Source: Reclinomonas americana ATCC 50394 (lineage: Eukaryota; Jakobida; Jakobea; Jakobida). Taken from it: a stretch of DNA of 20,487 nucleotides. Shown here piece by piece: positions 16,860-20,487 of this stretch (position 1 is the stretch's first letter; each line of letters opens with the position of its first letter). The DNA lies in NCBI GenBank assembly GCA_048213135.1, contig PS015472.1, positions 1-20,487 on the forward strand, written 5' to 3'. The notes below the pieces were generated by a model. That model saw nothing but the letters and a program-made list of their open reading frames with translations. It made no database searches and was not told where the DNA came from. The translations under genes were made by a program, and so were the position numbers.

Positions 16860-19139
16860 TCATCGCTGTCCTTCAAACAGTCGACGTCGCTCGGCAACGC
16901 TCATACTCGAGAGGTCCCGCCCGTCGTCCACTGCCCGGTTCACACCGAAACGCGCTGGCAGACGAGCTGTGCCAAGGACACTCGTGTCGTGAGTTCACCC
17001 GTGCACGTGATAACCATCAGTGTGGCGCATACGCAACTGGAGACGTGCACCAGGTTCTGGATCGCGGCCTCGATTTCCGAAGGCCGATTTTCCTCTCTCG
17101 GCCACTCACGAGCGGGCACCGTCGGTCGCGTCAGCGATTGTTGGCGCAGGGACTCGCCGAACGAGATCACCGCCGAGAGGGAGGTGGGAAGTTGGTCCAC
17201 GGCGTTGCGCACCGCGTTTGCCGTGTCGGCATCGTACAACTCGGGGACCATGGCGTCCGTGTACCGCACGATTTGACTGACATAATCCGGGTCCGGATGT
17301 GCGTCCACTCGGCGCGGTGGCGCCGGCAGGTCCTGCAGCAGGGGGTCGAGTGGCGGCACAAACTGACGTCGGCTGGCCGGCTGTGACGATGGTGCAGCAA
17401 TCTCGGCAGCCGGTGGCGACACGGGCTCTTCGCCTCGGGCGGGGGAGAGGGCAGAGGGTGGATGTGAACTCGGCTGCAACGCCTCACACAGCCACACCAG
17501 TTGGTACTCGAACATCGATCGCCGCAACTCGTTCCTCACATCCGCATCAGCTACGCAGACGGATCAGACGTGAAACGAGACAGCACCACAGCGAGGATCT
17601 TCACGCAACAGTCGTCGTCGCTGGGCGGCGCCGTATCCAACGGCAGAGACAGGCAGGTGGCCAGAGTCATCTGCTGCTCCGCTGCCGCGCTGCCGCTCAC
17701 CAGTGACGCGCGCATGCGAATGTCCGCCGCCTCCGCGTGAGTTCGCATCAGCAGCGGAATGTGCCGTACGTCGGGGCAGGTGAGTGGCGCCAGCGGGATA
17801 CGCACGCGCAACCCGTCGGCATCTTCGTCGATTGGCCCCGGCGAGTAAATTGACTCGACGTAATCGGCGACCCGCTGCGGTTCGCCAGTGACAGCATGCA
17901 CAACTTCCAGCACAATGTGGGCGCGCGGATGGAACACGGATTGCAGACTGGAGATAATGTTCCAGAACGCCAAGCGCAGTTCGTCAAATGTACGAATGTC
18001 AAAATGCCTGCCCCACGGAAACCGTCGGCGCACAAGCGACAAGTATGTGGCTCCCAGATCGGCAAACTCCATGTCGTAGAAGCCCATCGTGTAGACGGCA
18101 ATCTCCTCCACTGGCATCTTCAGCTCTGCCACCATGCGATCCAACTGTCGCTCAAAGGAGCGCAACGACACTGCGTCGACACCGTCGTTCATGGTCGGGT
18201 GGCCGTCGGTGAGGAACAGAACCACGGGATGACGATTCTGCACGCAAAAGCGCACACATAATCCACAATGAGTGCATGTAATGCATACAGAGAAAGCAGT
18301 CGATGCCCTGACGCACCATGCCCGTCTCTCGGCGTCGACGGGCCGCCTGCTCACACGCATTCAGAATACCATTGTACAGCGCGTCGAGAAACGCGTCTGT
18401 GCTGTAGCCGGCGTCGGTGGGCAAGCTGCTCATCCAATCCAGCATCGACTGCACCGTGCGGAGCGTTTGCTCCCGGTGCACTTCGTCGGGCGAGTTCATC
18501 GACGAGAACGGCAGCACCTCCACCACTCGACCGGCATACGCAATCACCGTGGCGTCGTGCTTCCCGGCCTCCACAAACACTTGTTCTGTTGTTTCAGGCC
18601 GGCGTCTCATGAGGGATCGCGTGCGTTTCGCTGGCAGACAAAGGAGCGACAGAGAGAGAGACGCACACACACCGACATGATCGAGGAGGAAAAGGCGGAG
18701 TGTTTCAGTGACCATGTGCAGCTTGGTGTAGCCCTCGTCGGGCGTGGCATCGTACATGGATGCACTGCGATGCATGCGATCAACACGATGAGAGGAAGAG
18801 CGGGAGAGAGTGGGGGTGAGAAACGAAACCTCATGTCGAGCACAATCGCCATATCACAACCCTGGCGACTTGTGAATGAGCACACGCACACACACTCTCT
18901 CATATGCACAAGTGTTGCCACTCACTGGTGCCTCGTAGGCTACTGGCGCTGCTGCGCTGGCGCCCGCCGGAGCGTCGACAGTGAGTGTGATCAGATCGTG
19001 CACACGGCCACCGACGCGCGCGTGACGTATGTTCAGTCGAGCACTCTGTGTGTGTGCGTGCTCAGTCAGAGAGGGAGGAGAGGAGGAGAGAAGAGGTTGG
19101 AGGTGACGAGTGCTCGCAACACACATCCATCGTACTCAT
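16860..19139 (-). CDS. von Willebrand factor A domain protein (gene K)
   Basis: Eight exons: 19139-19125, 19045-18926, 18861-18830, 18764-18673, 18630-18317, 18237-17610, 17550-17038, 16966-16860, giving 606 residues. The vWFA fold begins CDMAIVLDMSASMYD, with the metal-ion-dependent adhesion site DxSxS at residues 54-58; VVLFLTDGHPTM (Asp202) supplies a later ligand. The rest has EEIAVYTMGFYDMEF and a Pro-rich linker (APPRRVDAHPDPDY). The DxSxS serine pair is split between two exons, joined by a GTTTCG-donor intron. The C-terminus depends on whether the GTTGCG intron at 17037 is removed: splicing gives a tail with SMSVAERRRLFEGQ and a stop at 16860; read-through gives a stop at 16940. vWFA proteins bind protein partners; whether this one is intracellular is inferred from the lack of a signal peptide. 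The first exon is tentative. Confidence 0.78.
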
Positions 19140-19222
19140 TGTTGGCGTGTGGGTTTGGTTTTGTCAATGAAAGGTTGATTGGCGGACGGGGCGGCGTGAA
19201 GTGACTGACTGCGTGTATTCGT

Positions 19223-20487
19223 TCATTGTTTCGGGCGATACGAAAAGCGATCGAGTACTCCTGGAGTGCTGCCCTCTCCACCATTCTTTGCGGCCTTCTC
19301 CCTCGCCTCCTTCTCCCGCTCCAGTCGCTCGCGAATGAGCATCTGTGTGGTGGTGGGTGATATCAGTCGGAAAAATGACAACATGCCGTTCTGCGACAGC
19401 GAGCCAAACCTTGCGCTTGTCAATCACGTTGCGGTTCTTCTCCAGGAAGCGCTTCATCTTGCGCTTCGTCTTCTTCGACTTGTGCTTCTCAGTTGCTGCG
19501 TCGTCCTCACCAGACTTTGGAGCATCGCGCTGCGTACGAGGACACGATTGAGTAAAAAGGAGTGGCGAAAACGCATTGCAGCGAGCGACGAGGCGTAGCA
19601 TACCGTGCTCAGCTCGGCGCGCCTGGCAAGCACCACCGAATCGTGACCCACATCGACGCGGCCAATCATCTCCGGATCCAGTTGAATGTGTGTTGGTTGA
19701 ATCTGCAGCAGCAAGCACGGTCAGCGGTACACGAGAGGTGTCGCAGTTGCCGTCATACAACAGACCTTGTCGAGCAGTTGCACCACTTCGGCCTCGCGAC
19801 GCTGTCGCTTGGTCTGGAACGGATTCACTTCGACGGAATCGTAGTTGGCCTCGCCGGCACCCGGCACCAAAATCGACGAGAAACCGCTGTCGTGACTGAG
19901 ACCCAGCACATCCTCAAATGGTCTAAAGTGTGCGTCACGAACGGCACATCGCGCAGGTGTCGTGTGCGTCATGTATGGCGCAGAGTGCTTGGACGAAATG
20001 TTGGGCCATATCTGTCGACAGGTGAGGACATTGACGAGCAGCATGCACATGCACACACACAAACACACACACCTCCACACGTTGTCCGAAGCTGACACTG
20101 AGCAAGCCGCTCTGCGAAATCGACAGTGTCTCCACGGGTGCAGGAGCCGAGTACGCGTACAGTTCCTTGTAGGTGCGCACGTCCCACACCTTGACCAACT
20201 TGTCGTTGCCGGCAGTCACCAAATACCTGCATCGTTTGTGTGGCCAGTGAGCACTCGTACAAAGGCGTACGCATGGAAATATAATTGCAGTCGCCAGCAC
20301 GCACCTGCCAGTGTTGTCCACGGCCACAGCGTTAATGTTTCCACGGTGTGTCAACATGGTCACCAGGGCCTCGTTCATCTGCGGGCTCCACATGGTCACG
20401 CGTCCATTGTGGTGACCCAGCAGCGTCACCTGTGGCACGCAATGCAGTCAGTAAACACCTCATACCTTCGCCGCTCACCCACACACA
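19223..20487 (-). CDS. UTP7: Utp7/WDR46 (BING4) nucleolar WD-repeat protein, C-terminal half (gene L)
   Basis: Exons inside the window: 20429-20305, 20226-20073, 20011-19766, 19702-19604, 19529-19410, 19342-19223. They code 287 residues in frame and the N-terminus lies off the right edge. WD repeats are seen: [17 protein letters not shown], then [19 protein letters not shown] and [16 protein letters not shown]. The family-specific segment after the propeller is clear: [40 protein letters not shown], then [10 protein letters not shown]. It ends in a Lys/Glu-rich tail ([35 protein letters not shown]). Utp7 is part of the small-subunit processome that matures 18S rRNA in the nucleolus. All six exon lengths are consistent with phase. 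The stop lies only 83 bp from the start codon of gene K. Confidence 0.92.

Noticed and set aside
17551-17577. A 26-nt intron (gtttcac...gcgtag) in gene K
   Set aside because: It is in phase but too short. The same acceptor pairs with a GTTGCG donor at 17609, giving a normal 59-nt intron and an uninterrupted SDDDSDADV join.
1-20487. tRNA, rRNA, CRISPR arrays, insertion sequences or viral genes
   Set aside because: None were recognised on either strand. The direct repeats present are simple di- and trinucleotide runs in introns, untranslated regions or low-complexity coding sequence.

Overview
The window is nuclear DNA from a compact, intron-dense eukaryote, most likely a free-living protist. 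Almost every gene is split by 50-300 nt GT-AG introns, neighbouring genes are often less than 150 nt apart, and there are no operons, Shine-Dalgarno sites or prokaryotic signals. Exon joins were worked out by hand from donor and acceptor sites, reading phase and protein-family continuity; every multi-exon model listed keeps frame from end to end. The species cannot be named. The mix of sigma-type GSTs, an eukaryotic TauE/SafE transporter and an ankyrin-kinase fusion would fit an amoebozoan or similar protist, but that is a guess. Two runs of N (7449-7658 and 16252-16271) interrupt two genes.

Layout. From the left edge to about 10.7 kb all genes are on the minus strand: a SWIB/MDM2-fold protein cut by the left edge (A, 1-2419), a TauE/SafE-type membrane transporter (B, 2479-4786), two tandem sigma-like glutathione S-transferases (C, 4909-5929; D, 6241-7165), an ankyrin-coiled-coil-kinase-RING fusion (E, 7283-10191) and a small unknown gene (F, 10327-10655). 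A 47-bp divergent spacer then leads to plus-strand genes: an unknown 169-aa protein (G, 10703-11416) and a SIP5/DA2-like RING protein with two ubiquitin-interacting motifs (H, 11573-14516). Next come a convergent PP2C phosphatase (I, minus, 14689-15904), an unrecognised plus-strand gene broken by a gap (J, to 16616), a vWFA-domain protein (K, minus, 16860-19139) and the C-terminal half of the nucleolar WD-repeat protein Utp7/WDR46 (L, minus, 19223 to the right edge).

The genes do not form one pathway. Loose themes are ubiquitin signalling (E, H and possibly A), phosphorylation (E and I) and glutathione/sulfur handling (B, C and D).

The most notable result is about splicing. About 16 of roughly 69 inferred introns start with GTTGCG or GTTGCA rather than a GTGAGT-, GTAAGT- or GTGCGT-like donor. 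Reading phase, the two GST paralogues and conserved domains all support these sites. GTTGCGT looks like the common donor GTGCGT with one extra U, so it may be recognised with a bulged base. In addition, the kinase gene E appears to carry two consecutive 4-nt micro-exons exactly at its catalytic-loop motif.
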